Assembly: GCF_000143415.4 (NCBI RefSeq)
Contig: NW_003314285.1
Coordinates: 1,415,729 to 1,479,728 of the forward strand
DNA from: Selaginella moellendorffii
Taxonomy: Eukaryota; Streptophyta; Lycopodiopsida; Selaginellales; Selaginellaceae
DNA length: 64,000 bases
Direction: 5' to 3'
Both the position numbers and the translations under genes were made by a program. Below the pieces are notes generated by a model. It saw only the letters and a program-made list of their open reading frames with translations. It did not search any database and was not told the origin of the DNA. Below are positions 43,471-55,072 of the stretch, piece by piece. Positions within the stretch are counted from its first letter, which is position 1. Each line of letters starts with the position of its first letter.

Positions 43471-44063
43471 TGTAAGCTCTTGAGTTTGGACTTCCCGGGA
43501 TGTCATTCAGCCCAGTACTATTCAAACCCAAGGACGCTTAACTCCAACTATCCCAAAACCCTTAACCGATTGGAAAAGGGGGTGCACTCTTATTCATGGG
43601 CCCTTTCCTTCTATATTTGAACCCCATGAATCGTCTCTCAAGTCGTTCTCTTTAGTTGCTTACAATCCACCATGCTTCCCTGCAAGTTCATGCCCTCGTG
43701 AATGGAAGCTGAGAGCCACAGCTCTCCCGAGAGCCCCGCTCTCTTGACACCCTACCCCTTGGGTCGAGCTCAACAAGAGCAAACTGGACCAGCCAGATGT
43801 CAATCAACATGTGGTGTGATTCCCTTAGCCAACTAACAGAGTCGGACTTGAGACCGCTCTAATACCAAATGTAAGCTCCTGAGTTTGGACTTCCCGGGAT
43901 GTCACCCAGCCCAGTACTATTCAAACTTAAGGATGCTTAACTCCAACTATCCCAAGAACCTTAACCGATTGGAAAAGGGGGTACACTTTTATTCATGGGC
44001 CCTTTCCCTGTATATTTGAACCCCATGGATCGTCTCTCAAGTCGTTCTCTTTGGTTGCTTACA
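43471..44063 (-). mobile_element. Cassandra-like TRIM retrotransposon, element 1
   Basis: Miniature LTR element of 593 bp. LTRs are 43471-43664 and 43870-44063 (194 bp each, TGTAAG...CTTACA on this strand). The internal region of about 205 bp holds a primer-binding site, TGGTATTAGAGC on the minus strand (43857-43868). Flanking 5-bp target duplications are perfect: CCTAT at 43466-43470 and 44064-44068. The LTRs contain 5S rRNA gene promoter sequence (box A AGTTAAGCGTCCTTGGG type and box C), the hallmark of Cassandra TRIMs. There is no coding capacity, so mobility would need enzymes in trans. Confidence 0.9.
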
Positions 44064-45277
44064 CCTATCAGTGGTTCCATGAGTTGTTCCTTGTACCATG
44101 GGTGAAAGTAAACCTTCCCTGGGTTTGCTATGAGTGGCAAATATGCTGGTCCGTAGTTGTTTAGCACGGCACTAGTGGATCCTTCTTAGGCATGATTACA
44201 AGTGCATCAACCAAGACTGTAGGGATTAGTCTTTTAATTCAAGTAATCATTGCCGTGCTCTTTTATAAACTTTTCTTGGACTAGACTGAAGGCAGTGTGA
44301 AAGCAAGCTTGAGGTTTGGTCAAAAATGAGACCGAAAAGAGAATTGTCAGGGACGAAGGATCAAACACGTAAATTATTTTCTCCACTTGGAGAGATGATT
44401 TGCAACGAAGTGTGACTCATTGCCTGTGTTCACATTATGCAATCAAGAGTCCCTACCTTGATGCATATTGGAAATGATAATCTTGCAAGCGGTGAGTCGT
44501 GGGATGAATAGCAATGAAGCGCTATACCATTTTGTCTAGGCTTGCTATTGGAAGACTTGGGTTACAATGCTCAATTCTTTTTCGGGGAACCTTGCTATTG
44601 CTCTTGAGTAGCTTGGTGTTAAATTAGTTTTGAGATTGGTCGGAAAGAGAGTGGCATAAGCATGTCCGTGTTGTGAACAAAAGCTAGTGGTGTTGGTTGT
44701 TATGAATCTCTATTGGTGGGGTGTGACATTTATGTTGCATTTTGTCGAATCGAGTTGGCACTTAATATTCACATAAACATTTGAAGTAATGACATAGGCA
44801 TTGCTCGTAGTGTTGCTCAATGGATGATCAAGTCATTATGATTTTTATATCATGATAGTGAGCAATGTGTTCACAAAGTTGCTTAGTTAAATAATGAACA
44901 ATCCCAAAGTGGTTAATAGTGAAGTTAGTCTACTTGCACGAAGTAACACTGTAGTAGCTTTGACTAGATTCTCGATAGTGGTCCATTATGCTAAGCTTAA
45001 GTTGGTTCTTTGTTCCTTGAAGGGTTTGCCCATAATGTGTTGGAAAGGGTTATAGCATTCACTTGCTATGGTTTGTTGGTTTATCCGTTAGCACTTGGAG
45101 TAGATTGTTAGATAGAGAAAATGTGTGGTTGAGGCATTAATATCACTAACACTTGTGTTAGTGGAAGTGGCATTGTTATTTTGAGTGATAAGGAATTTTC
45201 CTTGGATCTTGATTTTCCATGTCATTTTCCTTATTAGTGTTTTGGCTTCACATTAGAGTTTGAAGGTGGTTGAAAAA
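44064..45277. other. Degenerate repeat sequence
   Basis: No gene. 44405-44805 is a diverged direct repeat of 49661-50060 (shared gcatattggaaatgata, gaagacttgggtt, ggggaaccttgctattgctc), probably internal sequence of the long-LTR family. Confidence 0.55.
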
Positions 45278-45869
45278 TGTAAACAACCAAAAGGAACGAC
45301 TTGAGAGATGATCCATGGGGTTCAAATATAGAGGGAAAGGGCCTATGAATAAGAGTGCACCCCCTTTTCCAATCGGTTAAGGGTTTTGGGATAGTTGGAG
45401 TTAAGCGTCCTTGGGTTTGAATAGTACTGGGCTGGGTGACCTCCCGGGAAGTCCAAATTCAGGAGTTTACATTTGGTATCAGAGCGGTCTCAGGTCCGAC
45501 TCTGTTGGTTGGCTAGGGAATCACACCACATATTGATTGACATCTGGCTGGTCCAGTTTGCTCCCACTGGGCTCGACCCGAGGGGTAAGGTGTCAAGAGA
45601 GCGGGGCTCTCGAGAGAGCTGCGGCTCTCAGCTTCCGTTCACGAGGGCGTGAACTTGCAGGGAAGCGTGGTGGATTGTAAGCAACCAAAGGGAACGATTT
45701 GAGAGATGATCCAAGGGGTTCAAATATAGAGGGAAAGGGCCCATGAATAAGAGTGCACCCCCTTTTCCAATCGGTTAAGGGTCTTGGGATAGTTGGAGTT
45801 AAGCGTCCTTGGGTTTGAATAGTACTGGGCTGGGTGACCTCCCAGAAAGTCCAAATTCAAGAGTTTACA
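45278..45869 (+). mobile_element. Cassandra-like TRIM retrotransposon, element 2
   Basis: Second miniature element, 592 bp, opposite orientation to element 1. LTRs are 45278-45471 and 45676-45869 (194 bp each, TGTAA..TTTACA). The primer-binding site TGGTATCAGAGC at 45474-45485 is a perfect plant tRNA-iMet match. 5S-derived boxes are at 45399-45415 (box A) and 45434-45454 (box C, GGGTGACCTCCCGGGAAGTC plus C) in LTR 1, and at 45797-45813 and 45832-45852 in LTR 2. Flanks AAAAA and AAGAA may be a 5-bp target duplication with one change. Confidence 0.88.
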
Positions 45870-48800
45870 AAGAAGAGTGTTAATGCAATTTGGATATCCG
45901 GAGATATGGTCTTCGTGATTGAATCTGGGATGTTCCTTTTGTATATTGTGAATGTCAGTGTTAGATATCGGAAAAATGGGCAAAAGATGTTTAATGCTTA
46001 AGCATGCTATTGGGTTATGAGAATTTGTGTTGAGGTGAATCTATGTGAAGTTGTTAGTAGAAGGAAGTTGATTAAATCTTGAAAGTTTGCATTCCTAGAT
46101 TGAGAGTCATTCTTTCTCTAGAATGGAAAATTTTCTATAAATTTTCTTAGGCTTTTCTAATGGCTGATCTGTTGATCACTTTGTCTGAAAACCATTCCAT
46201 TTTCATAAGCCAGTATAAACTAGTGAAAGGGTTAGAGTTGACTTCAGTTAGCTTAAACTTTAGTAGATAGTTTGTATGATGTAGCCCGAAAGGGATGCTA
46301 ACTTTTGGGGCTAAAGCAATTGAGTTGGATAGAGTCTAGAGTTGGTATAGAAAAGTGGCTATTGTGCTTTTCTAAGAAATATGACATTTGTGCCTTTCTT
46401 CTGTAGCGTTGTGCTTGGTGACAGATTACACCTTGCATTTCATTTAGACTCTATGAGAGTAATGAGCTTTCACTAATCTTGATTTGGTCTTGGTGGTCTT
46501 GTGCCTTGGTTGAGAATGGTGATGTTCAACTTAGTTGTTTAAAGTTGAAATGTTGGTACCCGTACTATAGCTTTGTCTATAAGGAGGTTGTGTACCAATA
46601 TGAGTCCATCTCATGGTTTTCACTTTAGTTTTGACTGAGTGTTGATTATGCATATCTAGCCTCTTCAAAAGGCATACTCAGAGCTATTGGCTAAACGTAT
46701 TGATAAGCTTATTGCGATTGAGTTGGATTTGAGTGGTCATTTAGTTTGTGCTTGTCCATGAACCTTTACCTTATACCTGAGGTATTATGTTCATGTTGGA
46801 CAAATATATGACTCAATGGTACAAGTTTGGTGTTTGGTTCTTGTGAAGGTAAGTTGAAGAGTGATTGTTGGTTGTTTTGCAATTAGTGATTGCTTGTAAA
46901 CTTTGTCAAAGACTATTGACACTTACTTCACTCGATGAAGATTTATCAGTGATGGGTTTACTTTACTGGATGGTGTTGCAGAGGATCGTATCGTTAGTTT
47001 TACATGGGTTTTCCATGTTGTCATGCCGATTCTACCTCTGTCAATATCATTTGATTGTGTCTAGTTCATAGTGTTGGATTTTATTGAGTTTTGGACATGG
47101 TGAATCACTCCTTGATGAAGTGTTATCTATAACTGAGTTTTGCTGAAGGATTTGTTTTGGATACTAGGTATAGTATCTTCGACTTTGGTTAGCTTGGTTG
47201 CAAAAGAGTTATGAGTGGTGATTCACTCTTGCTTTCTTCTAGCTTTGTTTTGGTACCAATGGCATTGAAGTGATGTCTTGTTGTTGACATTATTGATGTT
47301 AAAATTTGAGTGAAATGAGATGTCTTTCCTTATGATTGATATTGATTTTCATTAGTCTCAATGAAGATAGTGTTGATGATTTGGCTGTAGCTTTGTGTTA
47401 TTGGCATTTGGTGCATTTGCTAGTTAGCAACTGTATTGACATTCAAACGAATTGAGTGGCAAGTTTGAGTTAGTTCTGTTCTAGACATGATTGTTTAGTA
47501 AGGGTGAGTTTTGGCTTTTCCTTGAAAAGTGATTTAATCATGGACTATACTAACTTTACAAGAGGAAAAATTGGTGATTGATATTGAAATATTTGAGTCC
47601 TTATTGGATTTGAGTTGGAATATATTGATCATTGATGATTCTTCTTGTGCTTGTTATGAAGTGAGTTACGTCTTACTATAGATGGATTTATGGAGGATCG
47701 ATTAGATAATCACTTGTTGAGCATAACTTCATTGTGCTTGGGTTTTGGATTGATGCAGAAATGCTCTTCATTAGTTTTGGTATTATAAAGTTTGGTTTAT
47801 GGATGTGTTAAGAAAGATATTATGGGTTGCATCATGATTTCTTCTTTAGCATTGAAGTTAGCTTCCATGAGACTCATGATCATTATTAAGCAAGACTTGG
47901 CTATAAGCTTCTTCGAACTTTTGGTTCCTTGAGTTTTTTGCTTATTGTTCCATTTGTTAGAAGTTGTTGGGGAAGGCATTTTGGCTCCTAGCTTTGATGT
48001 TGAAGTTAGTATTTGCATCTAGCAATCATTAGTGATGATTAACTATCATCTAGGATAGTTAATTATCCTTATCAAAAGGTTTTGCTTGATTGTTATTGTT
48101 ACAGAATGATTTGCCATTATTTGGGATGGTGGATTCCTTCTTAGACGATGATTCTGTATATATCATTTTGATGGGATAATTGATGATTTTTCATGATGGT
48201 TAGTTGTTCTCTTTGATAGCTTATGGCTTTTCACAATACCACATGTTCTTTGTGGTATGCTTTGGATTGGTCTCTTGGGTTTGAGACATCAGTAGGATGT
48301 TGCCAACACTTGTTTGAGCAACTCTAGTTCCTTCCTGTTATTGACTAGGATTTATTTAAATTGGCTAGTGCAATATTTGGCATAACTAAGTGTTTGTTGG
48401 TCTTACCACATTCATTCTGTTCTATTGATTGTTGCTCGAGCTAGTTTTGATAGATTAGAATGTTATATCCTTTGGATGATACATTCGCGAGCATTATACT
48501 TGTTAGTTAATGATACTTTTTGTTCTTTGAGTTATCTTGGGTAAGTTGTTTGGCATACTGTCTGCAATCTTTGCTAGTAAAGTTTTATCATTGAGTTTCC
48601 TTGATGATATATTTGCTATTGAACTTTGTTAGATGGTCATTCCTATGTTTACCAAATATGATGATCTTGGTGGTTCCTATACTCTAATACTGGTTTATCT
48701 TAACTTACTTGGAATACTTTTGTGTTCTAATTTAAGCTTTATTCACTGATAATTAAATCTCTAAGATATCATTGTCTATGACTTTGATATAGTCCATATA

Positions 48801-49150
48801 TTGATCTTTGAGTTTGGGCCAGTATAGACAGATTGGCTTTGGCACTTCATATGCATGGTGAAATCTCTAGTCATGGGGTAGCTACTGTCGACTGGTCACC
48901 TAACCTGCCTCTCTATGGATGTTCCTTATTCCGTTAAAAGGGCGTGACCGTGTAAACAACTCTAACTACTTATTTACAGTAGTCTATCTAAACCTTACCG
49001 ACGGGTTTGGTTTCTTTGTTCAAGAGGGTTGGGGCCTTTGGCTTCTCTCTCTATGTCCTTGCGGGCAGGGGCATATCACACTTTTGTAAGCTAGGTGACA
49101 CCCATAGCAGTAAGGGTGGCTAACTCCGTTGGTCATTTCTTTGTCGACGA
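45870..49150. other. Repeat desert without recognisable genes
   Basis: T/G-rich degenerate sequence with only short frames. It is enclosed by members of the long-LTR family, so it is probably old retrotransposon body. I see no RT, integrase or protease motif. Confidence 0.45.
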
Positions 49151-50060
49151 CGGGGTAGGTCGGGCATGGCCGACCAACCTGAGGCATAGTCTAGCTCCCA
49201 CTTGCGTGTTTGTCTTTGTTCTACATCTGGCTTGGGTCTAAGCCCAAGTTCCACACCATGCTAGCTGGTGGAGTATCCATGTCCTCATATTAGGCCACCG
49301 GTATACTGAAATATTGCCAGACTTCATTTGGCTCCGTTTTGCGTGTTAGTCCTAGCATTGAGATGCTAGATACTCTAGAACTGTTCTAAGTCACTCCGAG
49401 CTCCTATCCCTTTGCTCCTTAGGCTATATGTTCAGGAATTGCTCTGTGGTTCGGTTCCATCACTCCTTGGCTCCATGCTTGGGAGTTTGGCACCGTTCCT
49501 TTATTCAATGGCCCAAGGCCCTGAACCTCGGGTTCCACAGCACTGTCTTATGGACACGTGGCATGTGACACGTAGCATATGGAGGGTTTAGTTTCCGCTT
49601 CGTGGTGTTATCCTATGGTAAATCACCATAGGATAAAGGGTAAAAACCACGTGTGCTACAGGTGTTAACTCTTTGCTCGTGTTCACGGTATACAATCAAG
49701 AGCCCTATCTTAATGCATATTGGAAATGATAGTCTTACAAATGGTGAGTTATGGGATGGATAGTGGTGAAGCACTATACCATTGTGTTTAAGCTCACTAT
49801 TGAAAGACTTGGGTTGCAATGCTCAATTCTTTTCTGGGGAACCTTGCTATTGCTCCTTGAGTAGCTTGGTGTTGGATTAGTTTTGAGATTGGTCAGAAAG
49901 AGAGTGGTATGATCTTATCCTTGTTATGAACAAAAATTAGTGGCATTGGGTGTTGTAAATCTCTATTGGTGAAGTGTGGCATTTGTGTTGCAATTTATCG
50001 AATTGAGTTAGCACTTGATACTTACATAAACCTTATAGTAGTGACATGGGTAAATGAATA
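49151..50060 (+). mobile_element. Long LTR (B), 3' portion, plus internal relic
   Basis: 49151-49660 matches the 3' half of LTR A (gcatggccgaccaacctgag ... gtgtgctaca). The primer-binding site is missing; LTR B runs straight into sequence (49661-50060) that repeats 44405-44805. Confidence 0.65.
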
Positions 50061-50077
50061 ACAACTGTTAGATAGTA

Positions 50078-50118
50078 GAATATCCTAGAATATCCAAGCA
50101 TATTCTAGGTATATTCAT
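50078..50118. repeat. Short perfect-arm hairpin
   Basis: aatatcctagaatat and atattctaggtatatt form a hairpin stem with a 6-base loop. The outer flanks aaatgaata/tattcatt are also inverted. Possibly a remnant of a tiny inverted-repeat element. Confidence 0.5.
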
Positions 50119-50923
50119 TACCAACAGGTTTGTTTAAGCAAACCAAAAATTAAAAATCTAGGTATCTCTTGTGAATGGAAGAGACTAGAGAGCTACTCTT
50201 GGAACCTATAGTAGTGCCAGTTCAAGGAGTACTATGGAGCAATGGTAGGTAAGCAAGTTCAACTTTACTTTCAAGAATGATAGAACTTTTAAATTACACT
50301 GTGACCTTGGTATTAACAAGTGTAAGAGAGGATTTCCAGCATGGAAAAGAAGCCTTTATGAACCACCTAATGTTTGGTAGGCAATTTTTAGTAGAAAATT
50401 GTAAACACTTGCAAGTTCGATGACAATGTCAATGTTGGAGAGGAGAGTTGGAAGATATTTATTTCACTAGGTGATGGTTAGAAGCTATTCGTGGAGGTGG
50501 TCATACACCCCACAATCATATAGGATATAGAAAACATCCTCAATCCATGCAAAACTACAATCTGACAGAGACAAAGGTGGTGAGGGATGTGAGGTCTAAC
50601 TCACCAGCCCCATTTGAACATAGAGATGGTGATTACTGCATCTGTAGGCTGCAAGCTTAGCCACTCCAAAGCTTGTGATATCCACCAGTTTTCTGAAATA
50701 CCAACTCAAGGACAAGGCCAAGTTTAGTAGTCCATTTATTGAGTTCTACCCACCAACCTCCATCCTATTTTAACATAAGATTGATAGATTGTATAGAAAG
50801 CTTTATTTTCAGATTGCTGAGCCAATATTAGGTTTTTATATAGTTAATTGTTTATTTCCACAAAAGTAGCTTTAAGGGCCATAGATTAGACTCAAGCAAA
50901 ATGATTAAGTATGACACATCCTT
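50119..50923. other. Unassigned repeat-rich spacer
   Basis: No gene or element recognised. Confidence 0.4.
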
Positions 50924-51947
50924 TGTTATAGCACACATGGTTTTCACCTTTTATCCTATAATGATTTACTATAGAATAACCACGAAATGGAACCTCTATG
51001 TGATACCATATGCCATATGTCATGTGTCCCAAGAACAATGGAGTGGAACCTGAGCTTCAAAGCCTTGGGCCATTGAATGAAAGAACATAGCTAAACTCTC
51101 AAGCTTGCAACCAAGGAGTAAAAAAACTAGAGCACAGAGTGACTCTTGAGTTTTTAGCCTAAAGAGCGAAGAGACAAAAGCACAGAGTGAATTGGAACAA
51201 TCCTAGAGCATTAAACATCCCACTGTTAGGACTAGCATGCAAAATGGAGCCAAATGGAGTTTGGTGTTATTTCAATATATCAGTGGCCTAATGCGAGGAT
51301 ATGAGTATTCCACCATAGTATGGAACTTAAGTTTAGTCATAAGTTGAATGCAGAACAAAGACAGCCACACAAGCATGAACTATGCCTTAGGTTGATCAAC
51401 TATGCCTAACGTACCCACTATCTATAATATCTACAACCCATTGAGCAACACATGTTTTGGCCTTAGCCACCCTTAATACTAAGAGTTAGTCTATAGGACT
51501 AACTCGAAACTTATTAAATACTCTATAATCTGTAGATATGGCAAATTAGCAAATTTACACACTTTTCATAAATAGCTTTTGGAACCAAATGGAACTAACA
51601 CAATGTCTATAATAGCAAGGGTGTTTGGCAGAGATAATAAGTTATCATTTGGCAAATATTGAGGGACTAAACTCAATATTGCAAGAGTTTCTAATACTAG
51701 CAAGTGTAAGTTAACGAATGAGTTTCTCTAATCAGGTCAAGTATGCTTAACTAATAACACTTAGGAATTTCACCCTTATGTTCATTTGGTCAAATGCAGA
51801 TGCAAAGGTCAATTTCTCAACTAACTTAAATGGAGATTAAAAAAGGTCTAGCAATGCCAACCTCCTACCGTCGTGATAGTAAGGAAAGAATATTCGAAAG
51901 AACTAGCTGACAGATAACTTTTAATACCCACAATCACATTCGCAACA
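50924..51947 (-). mobile_element. Long LTR (C), inverted, possibly solo
   Basis: Reverse-complement copy of LTR A over about 1 kb, ending ATTCGCAACA at 51947 (LTR start on the minus strand). No second LTR of this orientation and no clear target duplication are visible. It is more diverged than A and B. Confidence 0.65.
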
Positions 51948-51959
51948 CTTGTATGGAGT

Positions 51960-53110
51960 TCCTCCATTTGATTTTAGAGAGTGTTGGTTATTTGTAGAGC
52001 TAACCTCTATTGCATACAAGGTAATTATGGAGACCTTGGCTATGAAGAATTTCCACTTTGCACTCTAGCTTATGACAAGAGCATTGGCACAATCTAATTG
52101 AAGTGAAAAGTAAGTACCTTGTATTGCCACAATACAATTTGCAATCCCTGATTTCCAAGGATTGTTCTTGTGAAAAACATACCCCAAATATTTGTAACTC
52201 TCCACTTCCTGAAATGTAGTGCCACAATAATAGCATATCCTATCTTGCACTTGTCCTAACACCATGACCTGTGTCTTGGTGAGATTAACTTCCATGCCGG
52301 TGGCATCACAAAACTTTGCTTAATGCACCAAGTGTGTTTTGCATTTAGCAGGCTGTAGTGCACCTTATCTCTCTCCCCTTAATGTCCTCATTGACTATTG
52401 ACTAACAACCCCTACTGAGCGCAATACTCCACACAAGAGGAAGGACGTACGCATGGATGCCCAATACGTACGATTTCAAATTTAGGGGTAGGAATATACC
52501 TTGCTCAAGGGTATATTATACTTTTAAGTAGCCACTAATCAATGGGAATCGAACCCGTGCCATTTGCTCCGATACCAACTGTAGCGCACCTTATCTCTCT
52601 CCCCTTAAGCCAACTGGAAAAGGGGCAATTGCTTGATAAGAGAGCCCTTAGTGGCTATTTTATCCCCATTTATCTCCAAAGGTTCCAAGGATCCATGGTG
52701 ACAGTATATCTAAATCTCATCCCATGATCACATGCGCTACACAGGCTAAGGGAGCCAAACAAAGTATGTCATCTAGTGAATACAGGCACATTCCCGAAAG
52801 TTGGTATGGCATTAGTGTTCTTCCTTTGATCATGGATTCAATGCATCAAATAGCCAAATAGCCAAAAGCTTTGGCAACAAGGGGCAGCCATGCTGGACTC
52901 CAACCTGGTGGCCTATCAAAGATTTGTAGCCGCACAATTCTATAACAGCAGCAACAATTGGAGTGGGCATTTGAATTTCAAACAATCTTTGAATAAGCAA
53001 ATGTCACGCCACTTGATCAAAAGCTTTGACTAAATCGACATAGCCAAGGAAGACCACTCAATTGCATCTAGGTTAACACAAGAGTGGACATATTGGGCTT
53101 CAGCACAGCA
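51960..53110 (-). mobile_element. LINE-type reverse transcriptase relic
   Basis: Minus-strand pieces of a non-LTR retrotransposon RT. 52747-53110 gives YVDLVKAFDQV then RLFEIQMPTPIVAAVIELC and GVQHGCPLLPKLL, the palm region before the catalytic YxDD. 52000-52353 gives TGMEVNLTKTQVMVLG and SYKYLGYVFHKNNPWKSGI, the thumb region after it. Stops and frame changes mark it as dead. A small LTR element is inserted between the two pieces. Confidence 0.75.
52354..52741 (-). mobile_element. Small LTR (TRIM-like) element nested in the LINE
   Basis: Element of 388 bp bounded by TGTAGTGCACC and TGCGCTACA. One full LTR is 52580-52741 (162 bp, TGTAGCGCA..TGCGCTACA). The other is reduced to its first ~30 bases (52354-52383). 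A primer-binding site TGGTATCGGAGC (minus strand, 52566-52577) lies two bases inside the full LTR. Flanking CAGGC at 52349-52353 and 52742-52746 is a perfect 5-bp target duplication. There is no coding capacity. Confidence 0.85.
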
Positions 53111-53565
53111 TTCATCCCACCACTCACAAATCCCCACAACTTGCCAACAAAAATACCCTAGATATCATGTCATTTAGGGTAAAAAGTGCTCTTCTATAGT
53201 GCGTTATAGCACCTAACCACAGTTCTACAGAAGCATATAAAGGTGGCCATTCATCCTAGTTGCAGACGTTGCCCTTGGTCATCCTCATCCACACAAATGG
53301 GGAGCGCCTAGGTCCTATGTGTTGTGTTTCTGTCTTTTATAGAATAGCCCAATAGCAAGTTCAGCTCAGCTGCACTGTGCCGAAATCTTCTTAGCCGCAA
53401 AAAAATCAAATTGATTTTTCTCAAAACCATGGCTACCAAGGCTTGTCCAAGGGAAACTTAGCTTAAAGTTTATTTACTTTGTAAAACACATCAAGACAAA
53501 AAGCATTAGAACCTTCACCCTAAAATGATTTATTTCTTATTTTTATTTTTACTGTTTTTGTTCAG
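53111..53565. other. Intergenic region upstream of neprosin gene
   Basis: AT-rich, no gene seen. Confidence 0.4.
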
Positions 53566-54692
53566 ATGTTGCTCTTAATGCTATTGATGTTGTTTTCTAA
53601 TGGTACAACTTCTTTCAAGGATAACTTCACTGTAAGATTTAGATCTTTCTGTTAATCTTTCTAAAGATACAAACAGCTATCACATTATGAACTCCCCAAA
53701 ACAAATATTGAGGTAAGTCTTGTAGCTTAAATAAAATCCTTGAAACATTGCATAATTTATTGCCTAGAAACTTGGTTTAGAGCAATTAAAAGGTATTCAC
53801 AAGGTAATAGTTATAAGAAAGTAAAACTTTCACATGTTTATTAAATATATATTTATAGTATGCATTAGGAAGTTTGGTTGGAAACTTTACTGGAGTGACC
53901 TCTACACTTAGTGTACAAAATCCCAAAGTTACAGGGGATGGACAATCTATATCACAAATATGGATTAGCGATAGTAGCAAAAGAGGAATTCTTGAGGTTG
54001 GATGGCACGTATGTGATGTTCTACATTTAGTAATTATAATATATTAAAGAACGTTTTCAGGTTTATCCAATGGTCAGCTCAGGACATTGCCTGTTTATCT
54101 ACTGGACGGTAATCCAGTTCTCTTTTTTAATTTTTTTGATAAATATGTTATTTGAAACAGGCTGATCGATATCAAAGCACTGGATGTTTCAATCTCCAAT
54201 GTAAAGGTTTTGTGCAAGTAGACACTAAAGTTGTTCTTGGAGGAGTGATATCTCAGAGAGAAATATCACTTGCCATCTCTCAGGTATTAAGGACAAAAAT
54301 CTCTAGCTTTTAATGGAGTTTTCAATTTCTAGGACAAGAAAACCCAGAATTGGTGGCTCTTGGTGGATGGCAAGCGCATTGGTTACTGGCCTTCAGCACT
54401 ACTAAAATCAATCCAACAAGGTGCAAGCTTTGTCGCAGCTGGAGGCGAGGTTGCAACATTGAATGGTAAAGCCATCTTGCAAATGGGGAGTGGAAAGTTT
54501 CCAAGTTCTGGGAAGGGATTTGCTGCATACCATAGAAACATAAGAGTTTCGGATGCTAATCACGTTATCCATGATGCAAGGCTTCAGACAACACTGATCA
54601 ACACAAATCAAGCTTGCTATGGTATTGGAAACATTCAGTATAATCCTCAGTGGGGGTCACATTTCTTCTTTGGTGGACCTGGCTGTTCTTAA
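53566..54692 (+). CDS. Neprosin-domain (DUF239) secreted protein
   Basis: Six exons, 53566-53631, 53677-53712, 53859-54008, 54061-54108, 54161-54283 and 54333-54692, all phase 0, give 260 residues. A hydrophobic start (MLLLMLLMLF) is a signal peptide. The neprosin fold follows: [88 protein letters not shown] and a final WGSHFFFGGPGCS. Neprosins are prolyl endopeptidases using two glutamates. The usual N-terminal activation peptide (DUF4409, about 100 residues) is almost absent, with only about 25 residues between signal and domain. I have not pinned down the catalytic glutamates, so activity is open. Confidence 0.85.
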
Positions 54693-54735
54693 ACCCGCAA
54701 AATGTTGTTAAAATAATAATGCCATGGGAACTTAA

Positions 54736-55030
54736 ATAAGAGAATGGCGGCATTTCTCATCAAATCTTACCCAATGCATGGGAGTTGCGCCAGTGAGCCA
54801 GAAGGAGTTCTATTGGATCGAGCAGCAGCTTCGATGGGCAGGTAACACTGGAGATTTGGGTCACGGCAGACGTCTCATCCATGGCACTGGCCTCCGATAC
54901 AAGCTTTCTCTCCAATCTCATCATCCAGATGTACGGCAAGTGCCGGAGCATCAAAGACACTCCGATTGATTGCGCGCCTGGATTTCTACTCGTACAACAT
55001 CATGATCACTACATTTGCCTTGAGCGGGCA
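54736..55030 (+). pseudogene. PPR gene 5' fragment
   Basis: Copy of the first ~300 bases of the PPR gene at 57432. The start codon equivalent is ATA (aaataagag versus aaatgagag), and frame-shifting deletions follow. Similarity ends at gggcatctg near 55030. Together with the neprosin 3' end it forms one half of a local duplication. Confidence 0.85.
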
Positions 55031-55072
55031 TCTGCGAGACTTGGCAACCTGATCTTCGCTTCTTAGGTGGTG

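Noticed and set aside
43481-45860. 5S rRNA genes
   Set aside because: Only the 3' half of 5S with its promoter boxes is present, always at the same place in a 194-bp LTR next to a primer-binding site. These are TRIM LTRs, not rRNA genes.
52545-52580. tRNA-like sequence (ggaatcgaacccg)
   Set aside because: It resembles a tRNA T-arm complement, but no cloverleaf forms. It is the primer-binding region of the small LTR element.
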